Source: Bin5 sp965218625 (GTDB lineage Bacteria > Chloroflexota > Anaerolineae > Caldilineales > Caldilineaceae). Taken from it: 64,000 nucleotides of DNA. The notes under the pieces were generated by a model. That model did not search any database. It worked only from the letters and a program-made list of their open reading frames with translations, and was not told where the DNA came from. Made by a program: the position numbers and the translations under genes. Shown here piece after piece: positions 1-9,603 of this stretch (the stretch's first letter is position 1; each line of letters opens with the position of its first letter). The stretch is from contig CBDCLG010000014.1 in assembly GCA_965218625.1 (NCBI GenBank), positions 310,001 through 374,000 of the forward strand, given 5' to 3'.

Positions 1-2788
1 GGAGGCTCCAGAGTGCGCGTGCCGGCCCCAGTTGTAGGGGTTGTCCGGGTTGCAGTTTGTCTGTGTGATGTCCGAGGGCAATTGCATTTAGGGCGATGCC
101 GCCGTCGTAATTGATGGTCAGGGGGTGCAGGTATTCGTAGAAGAGCCAGGGGCGGTCGAAGGAGAGGTCAGCGTAGTTGTGTAAAGAGAAGCCGTCGTAG
201 TGTACGCTGCCGAGGAAGCGGGCGTACCTGGTGAGGAGGAAGTTAAGAGGGAGGGCGTTATCGTTGATCCAAGAGCTATCGGAATGCCAGTCGACAACTT
301 TTATTATGGCGTTCTGTTTTGATTGCAACAGGGCGGATTGGACGAGTTGTGGCAGGTTGGGGTTGTCCAAGGGGAAGACATGTACGGGAGCGATGTTGTG
401 GGACAGGAGGTGGAAATTGACGGAGCGATGGTTATGGAAACCTGGGACGAGGTAGACGGAGTCGTGGTTGGGGTTTTGTTGGGGGAGTGTCTGAGCCAGA
501 GCGGGCGGTTCGGCGGGGCAGATGTCGCAGGTAGTGAGGAGGACGTGGTCGAGCATGATGTGGCCGTTGTCGCCGAGTTCGAAGTCGAAGAGTTGAAGCT
601 GGAGAGTTTTGCCGGCAACGTAACCGAGAGGATGGATGATGAGTTCGAAGCGTTCGGGATTGGAGCCGCGCCAGAGGGCGGCTTCTTCGCCGTCGGCGAG
701 GAGTCGGAGGCCGACGCCGTCGAGGTCGCTGCTGGCGATGAGGAAGGCGAGGAAGTGGTTGTGTTCGGCGGAGAAGGTAGGAGAGAGTGCGGTGCCGGTA
801 GCCTGGTTGCCAATGGAGTGGTGGTAGCTGGTGAGGAAGTTAGAGTCGGCGCGGTTCCAGAGGAGCGGTTGGCCGTGGTAATTGTCGTGTTGGTTGAAGT
901 TGCTGAAGGCCAGTCCTGAGAGAAGCCAGCCGTCGAAATGGTTATTGAAATGTGCGAGGAAACGTTGGCCGACGTAGGAGTGTTGTTCGAGGCGGAAGCG
1001 GTTGAGGTTGGGCACGTTGATGGAGAAGTAGTAATTGGCTACCAGTTCGCGTTCGGCGAAGCGGGATGTAGCCCATTGCGCACTGACGGCGTTGAAGGGC
1101 ATCCAGAGTTCGGGTCCGACTTTGACGGCGTAGTCTGCGATGTTCAGTGCATCGTCGGCGCTGGAAGTCGGAGCGTGAACTTCAATGTTGACACCGCGTT
1201 GTTTCAGGTATTCGGGTGGCGGCAGACGGTCGTGTGCTATGTGGCGTTCGACGTTGCCCTTGGTAACCGGCGTGCGCGCCACGGTTGCGTCAACCAGGCC
1301 ATGTTTATCGACGACTTTCAGGTCCGGGATGAAATAGAACCTTCCCATGGCCTGGTCGACCATCAGGGCGTCGTCAGGAATGAAAGGCCGCTCACTTCCA
1401 TCGTATGGTTTCCAGTGGTGCACGTAAGAGTTGGCGCCGTCGCGGTGGAGAGCGTAACGGAGGGCGACCCCATTCATGCTAGAGAGGTGGCGGAGGTCGT
1501 TAGAGACGGCGACGAGCGCTGACATTCCGGGCGCGGCCAGCAGCCAACCGGAGTTTTCCTGATCGAGGTTGAAATGCACGTCGTAAATTACAGCCCCATC
1601 GAGTAGAAAAGTCCCCCCTTTGCCCATCAGGGCCCCCTGGATGGCGTTGGCATAGAAGAGGATGGGCAGGAAGAGAGCGATAGCGCAGATTTTTTTTTCT
1701 GATGCCCAAATCGGGACTTGGGGCAGTCTTCGCAGGCCGGCAGTGGTTTTGGCGGCGAGGAGAGCGATGGCGTCGGCAGCGGGGAGGGCGAGGAGAGGCC
1801 AGTAGAAGTCGAGTGGGCGGTACTCGAAGTGGTCGCCGCCGATGGGTAGGAGGTAGGCCATGTGAGCGGCGACGCAGAGTAGTGGGAGTGCATAGATGCC
1901 GTCGCGTTGCAATAGCCAGCGTGAGCGCAGGGCGAGTGAGGTGAGAGGGAGGAGGAGATAGAGTCCTGTTTCGAGCGCGGCAGCCCAGAGGTAACGGAAG
2001 CCGGACTCGTACCAAGGGCGGACATGTTTGGCGTAGTAGGTATTTGGCAGCCATTCGCCGTAGTAGGCGTATCGGAAGAGGAAATGTGCGGCGACGATAA
2101 GTGCGAAGGGTGCGACCAGGTAGAGGGTCTGGCGGAGGAGTCTGGCGCTGAGTTTTTTATCAGTGAAGAGTTGTTGGAGAGGGAACCAGGCGAAGCAGCA
2201 AGCGGCGAGGAGGAGGCCTTCAGGTCGTGTGAGTTCGGCTGCGGCGAGAGAGAGAGAGGCAATGAGCAGGCCGCGGGTGGAGTTGGTGTAGAGGCTGAGG
2301 CAGACGACGGCGGCGACGATGAAGAAGGTAAACTGACGGGTTTCGAGGCCTCCGCCGGAGGTCCAGACGGCGAAGGTGGCGCTGGAGCAGAGGAGACCGA
2401 GAGCCATCCAAGCGACGAGGCTGCGGGACTGGAGTGCGGGGAGACGAGCGGTCCACCAGAGGAGGGCGGCGATGGTGGCGGCGGTGTAGGCGACGGAGAG
2501 CCATGGTGCGGCGGATTCGGGTCGGATATTGAAGAGAGTCCAGAGTGCGGCGAGTTCGAGGATCCAGAGGAAGTTGGTATAGCCTTCGACGCGTTCGCCG
2601 GGGTTGAAGACGAGGCCGTGACCATCGATGAGGTTACGGGTGTAGCGGAAGCTGATGAAGGCGTCGTCGGTGAGGAACCAGGCGACGGAGGCGAGCCAGG
2701 CCAGGAGCGCGAGCCATGGCAGGAAGGAGAGGAGAGAAAGAGGGGACAGGTTGAGGAGAGCAATGGGTCTGTTCAACGACTTCATCAT
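1..2788 (-). CDS. GT-C superfamily membrane glycosyltransferase-like protein, 3' end cut by window edge
   Basis: An uninterrupted minus-strand frame of 929 codons starts at an ATG pair (2788 or 2785) and runs off the left edge without a stop. The N-terminal half is a multi-pass membrane domain. The first loop has a DDAF motif (residues 41-44) followed by GERVEGYTNFLW, the arrangement seen in AftB/ZomB-like GT-C transferases, which use lipid-linked sugar donors. The C-terminal half is soluble and beta-rich, ending in a LQPGQPLQL stretch like that in the GT-C proteins at 5.8 and 11.8 kb. No strong ribosome binding site precedes the start. A stop lies upstream in frame, so the start cannot move far. 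The acceptor is unknown; cell-envelope glycan transfer is inferred. A degraded copy of its C-terminal part lies at about 8.4-8.7 kb. Confidence 0.8.
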   Translation of the reverse strand, partial: MMKSLNRPIALLNLSPLSLLSFLPWLALLAWLASVAWFLTDDAFISFRYTRNLIDGHGLVFNPGERVEGYTNFLWILELAALWTLFNIRPESAAPWLSVAYTAATIAALLWWTARLPALQSRSLVAWMALGLLCSSATFAVWTSGGGLETRQFTFFIVAAVVCLSLYTNSTRGLLIASLSLAAAELTRPEGLLLAACCFAWFPLQQLFTDKKLSARLLRQTLYLVAPFALIVAAHFLFRYAYYGEWLPNTYYAKHVRPWYESGFRYLWAAALETGLYLLLPLTSLALRSRWLLQRDGIYALPLLCVAAHMAYLLPIGGDHFEYRPLDFYWPLLALPAADAIALLAAKTTAGLRRLPQVPIWASEKKICAIALFLPILFYANAIQGALMGKGGTFLLDGAVIYDVHFNLDQENSGWLLAAPGMSALVAVSNDLRHLSSMNGVALRYALHRDGANSYVHHWKPYDGSERPFIPDDALMVDQAMGRFYFIPDLKVVDKHGLVDATVARTPVTKGNVERHIAHDRLPPPEYLKQRGVNIEVHAPTSSADDALNIADYAVKVGPELWMPFNAVSAQWATSRFAERELVANYYFSINVPNLNRFRLEQHSYVGQRFLAHFNNHFDGWLLSGLAFSNFNQHDNYHGQPLLWNRADSNFLTSYHHSIGNQATGTALSPTFSAEHNHFLAFLIASSDLDGVGLRLLADGEEAALWRGSNPERFELIIHPLGYVAGKTLQLQLFDFELGDNGHIMLDHVLLTTCDICPAEPPALAQTLPQQNPNHDSVYLVPGFHNHRSVNFHLLSHNIAPVHVFPLDNPNLPQLVQSALLQSKQNAIIKVVDWHSDSSWINDNALPLNFLLTRYARFLGSVHYDGFSLHNYADLSFDRPWLFYEYLHPLTINYDGGIALNAIALGHHTDKLQPGQPLQLGPARALWSL

Positions 2789-3113
2789 ATTGAAGCAGTC
2801 CAGCTGCGTCTGTTCGATCTTTTTCTGCGCCGGGAGTTCCCGTATTGCGCGGGGGCTAGCGCGATAGCCGGGTTTTCCCGGATATTCATAAATTTGGCAA
2901 TCACGACGGTACTATTGGATTGCGCCGCTCTATTCGTTCGATGCGGAACCCGTTGGGATCGATAGGATGCCGGGTCAGAGAAGATGCCGCCAGGTCTGTC
3001 AAGGGTTCGTTCCACTTTTGGGTTGATGAACTCACCATTGAGATGGCGAGTCCGATGAAGTCTTCGTGGCGTTGTTCCCGGGATCAAAGAATATTGTCCG
3101 AGGAGTAGGGAAC
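2789..3113. other. Intergenic, no gene seen
   Basis: This gap separates the start of the GT-C gene from the stop of the upstream sugar dehydrogenase, both on the minus strand. The only structure noticed is a short GC hairpin (CCGGG-TTTT-CCCGG, 2868-2881) that would lie in the GT-C leader. No convincing promoter was identified. Confidence 0.5.
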
Positions 3114-4739
3114 TTATCTGCTTCTGTTCTCGAGTAAGGGGAGTCTGTAGATAGTTCCGTTCAGGTAACCTGTTGCGTATAGTTTGCCTGACTCGTCGGC
3201 GCCAATACTGCTGATAGGAACTCTTAAACCAGCGATTATCCCAGCTTCCCATTTGTCTTGCCCTTGCCGTTTCAAGGACCAGACATTGCCAGTGCAGAAG
3301 TCGCCGTATATGAAGGCGCCTTCGTGCATCGCGCCGCCGACAATGGCACATCCTACCTGTCTGCCGTAGACGGCCACTGGCCAGACAGGATTGTCAACAG
3401 TTCCTTCTATTTCCTTAGTGGCTCCGTTTCCTTCCCACATAGGCCAACCGTAGTTTTGGCCGCCTGGGCTGTCGGCCGGTTGAAAATTGATTTCTTCGCT
3501 AGTGAGCCAGCCTGTATCGGTGATATAGAGATCGCCAGTTTTTTCGTCAAAGGTCATGCCCCAAGGGTTGCGCAACCCCATCGCCCAAATTTCGGGGGCG
3601 TAGCCGGGTGTAGAAACAAAGGGATTGTCAGGTGGAATGGCGTAAGGACTTACTCCCGACTCGACATCGATGCGCAGAATCTTGCCAAGCATCGAGCCAG
3701 GGTTTTGAGAATGAAGCGGAACAATGCCGGGTTTCGTTTCAAGGCCGTCCCCGCTGGCAATATAGAGATAGCCATCCCGCGGGCCGAACTTTAGGGTTCC
3801 GCCATTGTGATAGCTGTCTATCTGATGAAAGGTGAGGATGACCTCCTCGCTGTCGGAGTCGGCAATGTCCGGGTCGGCGCTGGTTGTAAAGCGGCTAATG
3901 ACCGTGTTGCCCTGACGGTCGTTATAGTTGACATAGAAGCGTTGACTGTTCAGATAGGAGGGAGGGAAAGCGACATTCAGGAGCCCCTGTTCATCCGCCG
4001 CCGAGACGCGCTCGGCGATATCCAGGAAAGGTGTTTCGAGAATCAGGTTGTCTTTGACGATGCGGATGCGCCCCTCTTTTTCGAGCACGAATAGGCGGCC
4101 ACTGCCATCTCCGGCGTGTGTCACCTGGACAGGATACATCAAGTCGAATCGGCCTCTGGAAAGTAACCGTAGTGGCAAGGAGGATGGGGCGAAAACCTGC
4201 ACCTCGCGCCATGCAACCCAGCCCTGCCCTTTACGGGTCAGGATTCGCACTTCGGTAACTTCCCGCGGAGGATCGATATCTATTGTGAAGATGTCATGGT
4301 CGGCGGTGGGTACATTTGGGAACCGTTTGTATAGGATAAGCAACCCGAACTCGTTTCTCAGCCAGATTTCATGGGTTGTGGGGCCTTCCTCCACTTGTGC
4401 AGCGGTCAGCTCGATTCTGTTGACCGGGTGGGGTTCTTGGAAGAAGAGGGCAAACCATTGCGGGGCAACATCATACGCGGTCCACCAAGTGTCGGGATCG
4501 CCGTCAACTGCACCTGGCAGGCTATCATCCCCTCTGGAAACGCCGAATGTTTCCCAACTCGTGATATTGATCGCCTCCGACTGAGCCTGGCTCGGCGACG
4601 TCGCTCTCAGTGGTTCAATCTCGCCCGGAACAGCCAAGCACGCCGTCAGAAGCGCGATGGCGGCCACGCCTGCAATGATACTCTTTACGAGAGGCGACCG
4701 GCGCAATCTACCTCGGTCGACTATGGTTGTTCCTCTCAT
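3114..4739 (-). CDS. PQQ-dependent sugar dehydrogenase (glucose/sorbosone dehydrogenase family) lipoprotein with discoidin-like domain
   Basis: A 541-residue exported lipoprotein with a lipobox ending LLTAC (Cys34). Residues about 55-190 resemble an F5/8 type C (discoidin) carbohydrate-binding domain, with DGDPDTWWT near the start. Residues about 200-535 form the six-bladed propeller of the glucose/sorbosone dehydrogenase family, with THAGDGSGRLFVLEKEGRIR, a HNGG segment carrying the likely catalytic His, and GLRNPWG. The family oxidises sugars or aldoses with PQQ; the substrate here is unknown. The second copy at 23.0-24.6 kb has the same domain order but is broken. The gene stands alone on its strand. 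Confidence 0.88.
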   Translation of the reverse strand: MRGTTIVDRGRLRRSPLVKSIIAGVAAIALLTACLAVPGEIEPLRATSPSQAQSEAINITSWETFGVSRGDDSLPGAVDGDPDTWWTAYDVAPQWFALFFQEPHPVNRIELTAAQVEEGPTTHEIWLRNEFGLLILYKRFPNVPTADHDIFTIDIDPPREVTEVRILTRKGQGWVAWREVQVFAPSSLPLRLLSRGRFDLMYPVQVTHAGDGSGRLFVLEKEGRIRIVKDNLILETPFLDIAERVSAADEQGLLNVAFPPSYLNSQRFYVNYNDRQGNTVISRFTTSADPDIADSDSEEVILTFHQIDSYHNGGTLKFGPRDGYLYIASGDGLETKPGIVPLHSQNPGSMLGKILRIDVESGVSPYAIPPDNPFVSTPGYAPEIWAMGLRNPWGMTFDEKTGDLYITDTGWLTSEEINFQPADSPGGQNYGWPMWEGNGATKEIEGTVDNPVWPVAVYGRQVGCAIVGGAMHEGAFIYGDFCTGNVWSLKRQGQDKWEAGIIAGLRVPISSIGADESGKLYATGYLNGTIYRLPLLENRSR

Positions 4740-5091
4740 GCTGATCTCCTCAAATCGAGTTTCGGCGCTGTTTTTCTTTTTCCGTTGCCGCGCTCGGCGC
4801 CAAAGGAGAAGGCCGATTCAAGAGGGGAGCTTTGCCGTTGTGCGGACGCTCCCTTAGAGGGTGTGTGCGGCGCGTGCCGGCCTTGGCAGGCGTTTCAGGC
4901 TTTTGGACCTTTTATGGAGGATAAAGAGGCGTAGCCCTATGGCAAAACGGTCACAACAGGGCGACTATGTGGGATCCATTATCCAACTGTCCTGTCGATT
5001 TCGCCAAGACCGCAGCGAATGAGAAGGCAACCCAGTCGGACGACCTTTCCCGAATGCAGAGGGATCGCCTGATGAGTACTGGCAATCTATG

Positions 5092-5151
5092 GTGGTGGAG
5101 AACTAAGTGGTGGAGAACTAAGTGGTGGAGAACTAAGTGGTGGAGAACTAA
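5092..5151. repeat. Four tandem copies of a 15-bp unit
   Basis: The unit GTGGTGGAGAACTAA occurs at 5092-5106, 5107-5121, 5122-5136 and 5137-5151 without mismatch. Fifteen is a multiple of three, so one frame reads a WWRTK repeat. That short frame has no recognisable start context or homology, and I treat the repeat as non-coding. It lies shortly before the relic promoter of the duplicated permease block. Confidence 0.9.
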
Positions 5152-5179
5152 TATGGGCAGCGGTAAGCAGCGCCGGGCA

Positions 5180-5209
5180 TTCAGAGTTGGCAGATAACCA
5201 TACTACGAT
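5180..5209 (+). promoter_or_regulatory. Relic promoter of the decayed permease copy
   Basis: TTCAGA (5180-5185) and TACGAT (5204-5209) are separated by 18 bp. The same arrangement precedes the intact permease operon (9604-9633), and the sequence between is also similar. It now stands before a pseudogene. Confidence 0.4.
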
Positions 5210-5271
5210 TTAAGATTGACGATCGTTGCCTTTCGAGCTTCCGCAAGAGGGAGGGCGGAGGAGTGCTATTG

Positions 5272-5550
5272 GCCGGGCATCGCCGCTGCCGCAGGCGGCT
5301 GCAGACGGCGTAGAGAGCCATTCGGCGGCGAGGAGGAGACGGGGCCTGCGATGGGGCGTCGCGGTGATGCAGAATCGTGAGATCGGGGGCGGGTGTTGGA
5401 CAGGACGCTGCCGGGCAGCCGTAAGTCGACGAGTTGGAGGAGAGGCAGTGGGTGGGGGTTGTTGGGTGTTTCGCGGCCCCGGTAGGGGATGCGATGCCGG
5501 TGCTTGCCGTGGAGCAGAAGGAAGAGGTACACGAACGCAGCCAGCCATAA
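5272..5550 (+). pseudogene. Relic of a permease/TIGR03943 gene pair with internal deletions
   Basis: Pieces of the intact pair at 9692-11550 can be read here in order. First comes GRASPLPQAAA, matching the permease N-terminus (QASPLPQAAA). Then MQNREIGGG matches the TIGR03943 segment LQNREISVGG. Last, in another frame, VDELEERQWVGVVG and FAAPVGDAMPVL match VNELEEGQWVRVIG and FAAPVGNALPVL, ending at a TAA in the place of the intact gene's C-terminus. Most of the permease and the membrane part of TIGR03943 are missing. Like the intact pair, it is followed by a GT-C gene, so the block was duplicated as a unit and this copy then decayed. Confidence 0.72.
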
Positions 5551-5693
5551 CTCAACCTTTGCGGTTTGCAGCCTTGGACGAGAATCTGGCGGACACAAGA
5601 TCAGTTCAGAGGGTTTGCATCCCGGAATCGGGTGTGTCCGGCGCAGCCTTTCGATACGCGTCAGTTCCCGGCCACAACAGGGCATTGCGTTAG

Positions 5694-5741
5694 AACAGTG
5701 TGATTGAGAAACAGTGTGATTGAGAAACAGTGTGATTGAGA
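5694..5741. repeat. Three tandem copies of a 16-bp unit at the start of the GT-C gene
   Basis: AACAGTGTGATTGAGA occurs at 5694-5709, 5710-5725 and 5726-5741. The array puts a stop (5733-5735) directly before a possible TTG start at 5736, so it affects which starts are available for the downstream gene. Nothing comparable precedes the paralogue at 11.75 kb. Confidence 0.88.
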
Positions 5742-5789
5742 AATAGACAGCGATTTCCTGTGGTCACACCATCAGCTTTTCGAAGGAAA

Positions 5790-8246
5790 GTGTCAGTCTT
5801 CCTTCGCCAGCTTGGGAACCGGTTCAAAATCGGCCACCGCGTTGACGCCGTTCTTGCGGTCGCGGTGTTCCTGATCAGCCTGACGTATTACCTTCTGGTT
5901 TGGCTCACGACGCAACCGGATATCAATCACGATGCGTCCAGGCTGGGTCTGCACGCACTTGATTTTCTGGAAGAGAGAGTTTTCCCGTTTTACATCTATC
6001 ATCAATATGCGCCCTATCCTTTCATCATATATTTGCAGTCCCTTGTATTTGCCCTGACCGGCTACAGCGATGCCATCGTGATGGGCATCACTGTTGTAGG
6101 AGGCGCCATAGCTCCACCTGCAATCTACCTGTGTTCTCGCTGGCTTTTCGCGGACCGGGGGGAAGTATTCGCTCGTAGGGCAGGTTTGATTGCGGCCCTG
6201 GGGCTGGCTCTTTCTACGATCTTCGCTTCACATTCTCGCCAAGGCACCGAATCGGTTTTCCTGCCTGCAATTGAAGCTGCGGCTGTTGCATTTCTCTGGC
6301 GGGGTTTCCGACGGGGGCATACGCTTGACTTCGTTCTGGCCGGTCTCCTGGTCGGAGTCAGCCAATATGTCTACATCGTAGCGCGTTTCTTTCCGGTTGC
6401 GCTGGCTGTCGCGGGAGTTGGCGCCGTGTTGGCGAACCGTCAGTTGCTTGTACACTGGCGCGGTCTGATATGGGCGGCTGTTTCGTCCGCACTTGTTGCG
6501 GCGCCTCAGTGGATTATGTACGTAGCCTTTCCATATACTTTCTTTGCCCGCGTTTCGAATCCGCTTGAACCCACAGGGGGCCAGTTTGTCTTTGAATTGT
6601 CAGATCCTGTTTCCGTGGTTGCGGTTAAGATGGCAAATCAACTGGCGGGGTTATGCTGGCGGCTGGGCTACGGATACACCTCGATTGAATACAAGTCGCT
6701 CCTGACTCCCGTCCTCGCGGCGTGCCTGGTGATTGGCGTTGCCGTTGCTATTGTCCGGAGGCGAGAAGGAGCCTTTTTTGGTTTCCTGATGATGGTGTTG
6801 ATGTTTCTGCCGGAGCTTCTGACCTACGAGAAGAGTGACCCGACGAGACTAAATTTTTTCCGGCTGTCGGCGGGAATCCCATTTATCTTCATGATGGCCG
6901 GACTGGGGACCGCCAGCATCTGGGCATGGATGGAAAACAGACGTCAACTGCCACAGGGGGCTGGTTATCTGGTTTTGGTTCTGGTCGTGCTGGCCGGACT
7001 GTTGCGGGTGGGGGACTTTGTCATGCGAGTCAGACCGCAGCTTCTAACCATTGACAGACACAATCTGGAGTTCAGCCAGGTAGAAGAATACATTGGTAAT
7101 CATCTTGACAAGCCGATTCTGTTGCCTACCTATCATTACCAGTACCAGTTCACGTCGCATGCCTTCCTGTTGGCAGAGCAATTTCCGCGGCGGCGGGCAG
7201 GGTGGGAAGAGACGTTGGAACAGGGTGAGAAAGTTACTGTTCTTCGGTTGGACCTGCCTAACGAGTTTCCCGAGGATTGGGTCCTGCTTGAGGACGGAAC
7301 GGTCTACTTCCTTCCGCCGATGCCCGAAATTGTCGAGCCGCTGGATGGGGAGAAAATAACAATTTTGAACAGTGAGGGTGCCAAGGTAGCGGAAGCGTTC
7401 GAGGGGCGCTGGCAAGGTGAGCGTCCGGACTATCTCCCTGAGAATGCCGCTTTCGAGAATCATCTGAATCTGACCGGCTTTCAGAGCAGCGGTTTTGAAC
7501 CTGGGTCATCACTTAATGTCACCTTTTACTGGCAGCCGACGCAGAAGATCAAGAAGGATGTTCAGTTAATCGTACAGCTCTACGACCCACTGCGGGCTCG
7601 TCATATAGTCGATGACCTGGTCTGGCCCCTGAATGGCGTATTTCGGGTGCGCGCCTGGCAGCGTGATCAGATTATGCCTCTGAGCCATTCCCTTCAGGTT
7701 CCAGAGAATCTTCCTCCGGGTCCGTATCAGTTGAGTGTTGGTGTCTTCGACCTGATTGGGCGTGAGCGGATTCCGCTGGTCACCGGTCAGGAGATGTATC
7801 TCGTCGAGACGTACAAGGTTCCTCTGCCAGAGGACGATCGTGTACCGGAGTTCTCTACGGCGATCAACTTCGGGGACCTGATAGAACTCTGGGGCTATAC
7901 GCTGGCGCCGGTCAGCGATGGCGTGAAGGTCACCTTGTTCTGGCGGGCGATGGAGTCACCTGAGGCTGACTATACGTCATTTGTACATATTGTCGATGCG
8001 GATGATCAAATAGTTGCGGAGGTGGACAGACCGCCTCTCGACGGCAGCTATCCGACATCGGTGTGGTCGCCGGGGGAACAGGTTGTCGAGGAGCGGACGC
8101 TCTCGCCGATACCGGAGGGTGAGTACCGGATACTGATAGGGTGGTATGTGCATCAGGCGGGTGGTTGGAAGCGATTGTCGGTAATGTCGGATGGCGGTGG
8201 GTCGGGGGACGATCATGCTGTGTTGGACAGGGTCAGATTGCGATAG
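5790..8246 (+). CDS. GT-C (PMT/ArnT-like) membrane glycosyltransferase with C-terminal beta domains, copy 1
   Basis: An 818-residue protein. About the first 440 residues form a multi-pass membrane domain of the Chloroflexi GT39-like type, with PFIIYLQSLVFALTG and GVSQYVYIVARFFPVAL. Two soluble beta-sandwich repeats follow (about 560-680 and 690-810), each with a FYW/LFWR strand and a PxGxY hairpin. I chose the GTG at 5790 because from there the protein aligns residue for residue with the paralogue at 11753 (20 residues to the shared RVDA); TTG 5736 and GTG 5760 are alternatives. Related transferases carry an acidic pair in the first loop; here only Asp48 is present, followed by Ala, as in the paralogue. 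Sugar donor and acceptor are unknown. Confidence 0.82.
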   Translation: MSVFLRQLGNRFKIGHRVDAVLAVAVFLISLTYYLLVWLTTQPDINHDASRLGLHALDFLEERVFPFYIYHQYAPYPFIIYLQSLVFALTGYSDAIVMGITVVGGAIAPPAIYLCSRWLFADRGEVFARRAGLIAALGLALSTIFASHSRQGTESVFLPAIEAAAVAFLWRGFRRGHTLDFVLAGLLVGVSQYVYIVARFFPVALAVAGVGAVLANRQLLVHWRGLIWAAVSSALVAAPQWIMYVAFPYTFFARVSNPLEPTGGQFVFELSDPVSVVAVKMANQLAGLCWRLGYGYTSIEYKSLLTPVLAACLVIGVAVAIVRRREGAFFGFLMMVLMFLPELLTYEKSDPTRLNFFRLSAGIPFIFMMAGLGTASIWAWMENRRQLPQGAGYLVLVLVVLAGLLRVGDFVMRVRPQLLTIDRHNLEFSQVEEYIGNHLDKPILLPTYHYQYQFTSHAFLLAEQFPRRRAGWEETLEQGEKVTVLRLDLPNEFPEDWVLLEDGTVYFLPPMPEIVEPLDGEKITILNSEGAKVAEAFEGRWQGERPDYLPENAAFENHLNLTGFQSSGFEPGSSLNVTFYWQPTQKIKKDVQLIVQLYDPLRARHIVDDLVWPLNGVFRVRAWQRDQIMPLSHSLQVPENLPPGPYQLSVGVFDLIGRERIPLVTGQEMYLVETYKVPLPEDDRVPEFSTAINFGDLIELWGYTLAPVSDGVKVTLFWRAMESPEADYTSFVHIVDADDQIVAEVDRPPLDGSYPTSVWSPGEQVVEERTLSPIPEGEYRILIGWYVHQAGGWKRLSVMSDGGGSGDDHAVLDRVRLR

Positions 8247-8344
8247 CAGCGACAGAGAGGGTAAGGCACCGGGTAGAGGATTCGTAAAGTGAGGGGGCGA
8301 AGCAAGCGAGTAAGCAGCTACAAAAGGACGGCATCAAAGCGGCT

Positions 8345-8720
8345 TCCATTTGAAAGCACAGGCGTATGTCCAGGCCATATCTCGGGGCGGCAAGCTTCAC
8401 AGACGGCTGGCAAGACATGGTCCGGCATGATGCGCCCTATGCGGTTCGACTGGTAGTCGAATAGCTGCAGTTGAGGAGTCTTGCCGGCGACGCTGTTGCC
8501 CTTGCTGGGGCGTCAGGTGGCGAGGAAGCTGTCGTCGGAGCGATTGCGGCTCAGCATTTGTCCTTCGAATTTGTCGTGCCGGCTGAAGTATGGCGGCTGC
8601 CTGCCTGAAAGTGGCCAGCCGTCAATCCCGTTTTTGAAGTGTGCTGGGATGTGTTCGTCAACGAAGGTGTGCCGGCTGACAAGGAGGCGGTAGTGAGCTG
8701 GTTTGCTGCCGCTGTGGAAT
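8345..8720 (-). pseudogene. Relic of the C-terminal part of a GT-C gene like the one at 1-2788
   Basis: On the minus strand, AHFKNGIDGWPLSG, RHDKFEGQMLSRNRSDDSFL, VAGKTPQLQLFDYQ and IMPDHVLPAVCEAC align in order with AHFNNHFDGWLLSG, QHDNYHGQPLLWNRADSNFL, VAGKTLQLQLLDFE and IMLDHVLLTTCDIC of the edge gene. About 100 residues are deleted between the second and third blocks, next to an in-frame TGA. The frame stops again near 8350. Weaker similarity may continue to about 8.8 kb. No membrane domain remains, so this is a decayed duplicate. Confidence 0.7.
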
Positions 8721-9603
8721 ATTTTTGGAGGTGGCGCGTCCCGCCTTACGTTTTCGTCATGCGGAGAAACTGCTTTCCCGTCGGCGCTCTTTGTCCACTG
8801 GGCTGCATAGGCCAATAACGGCCGTGGAGGCGACCGGACAGCACGACGGCCCAGGTTCCGAGCCAGCATCCGGCTGGGGCAGGAGGAGGCGATTGCAATT
8901 TCAGCTGTCGCTTTAGCGGCAGGGGCTGGAATCTCTAGCGGAGATCTTACGCCTGGCACCTGGATGCTTTGGGGGGACGAGGAGCGCGGCGACGTATGCG
9001 GCCGCGCGTGGCGCGATCGCCTGATGTTGATGTGCGCCAATGTCAGTTCAAGCTGCGATGGACACTGATGCAACTGCTGAAGGAAGCCTGACCACAAGAA
9101 AATCCTCACTGGAATTTCCAGTTGTGACCACGGAATAGAAGTCTCGAGAGAGCGCCGCCCTGGAGCTGGCAATCATGCTCGTGATATTTTCGTTCACACT
9201 GCACTTCGGCGGCGCGATGCAGGGAACGATTCTGCTGACCGGCGAGCCCCAACCCAATGAGGAAAATGCCGAGTTGCTGTTGTCGACCAGGCCTGCGGCC
9301 GCTGACGCTTTTGCGGCAGCGGTCTCGTCAACGATTTCGTCATCTTGAATCAGGCTGGTTGCGTTTGTCCGTTCTCTTGCGGGGCAAGGAGTTCGCGCAT
9401 TCTACCGACGCAGGCGAGATAGGCGCGGGTCCAAGTGGGGTGAGAGTGGTTGTCACCATGCAGGCGATGATTGAACAATTGCCATCTGACAGAATCATGT
9501 ACACCCCCCAACAGATCCACCTATAGCAACTTACCCCCTGTGGCCAACAGAAGGTAGGCGGGCAGGCGCTGGCTCCAGCGGTTCAGACAGACGGCGCCTG
9601 GTG
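8721..9603. other. Long stretch without recognisable genes
   Basis: Apart from faint extension of the GT-C relic at its left end, I see no protein frame with family features, no RNA gene and no repeat. Several short frames exist on both strands but have low-complexity Arg/Ser/Pro composition typical of shadow frames in GC-rich DNA. It looks like eroded sequence between two copies of the duplicated block. Confidence 0.45.

Larger units (their letters stand above)
4740..5271. other. Intergenic with a 15-bp tandem repeat and a relic promoter
   Basis: No gene is supported. The segment contains four perfect copies of a 15-bp unit (5092-5151) and, at 5180-5209, a TTCAGA-18-TACGAT pair matching the promoter-like sequence before the intact permease gene at 9.6 kb. 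The 3' part aligns with the upstream region of that gene, so it belongs to the duplicated block. Confidence 0.5.

Noticed and set aside
1627..2763. Long Ser/Pro-rich open frames on the minus strand and acidic frames on the plus strand
   Set aside because: They are frame shadows of the GT-C gene, which is open through this whole segment and has clear membrane and motif content.
4967..5197. A 76-codon frame reading WWRTK repeats
   Set aside because: It arises from the 15-bp tandem repeat, has no ribosome binding site and no similarity outside the repeat.
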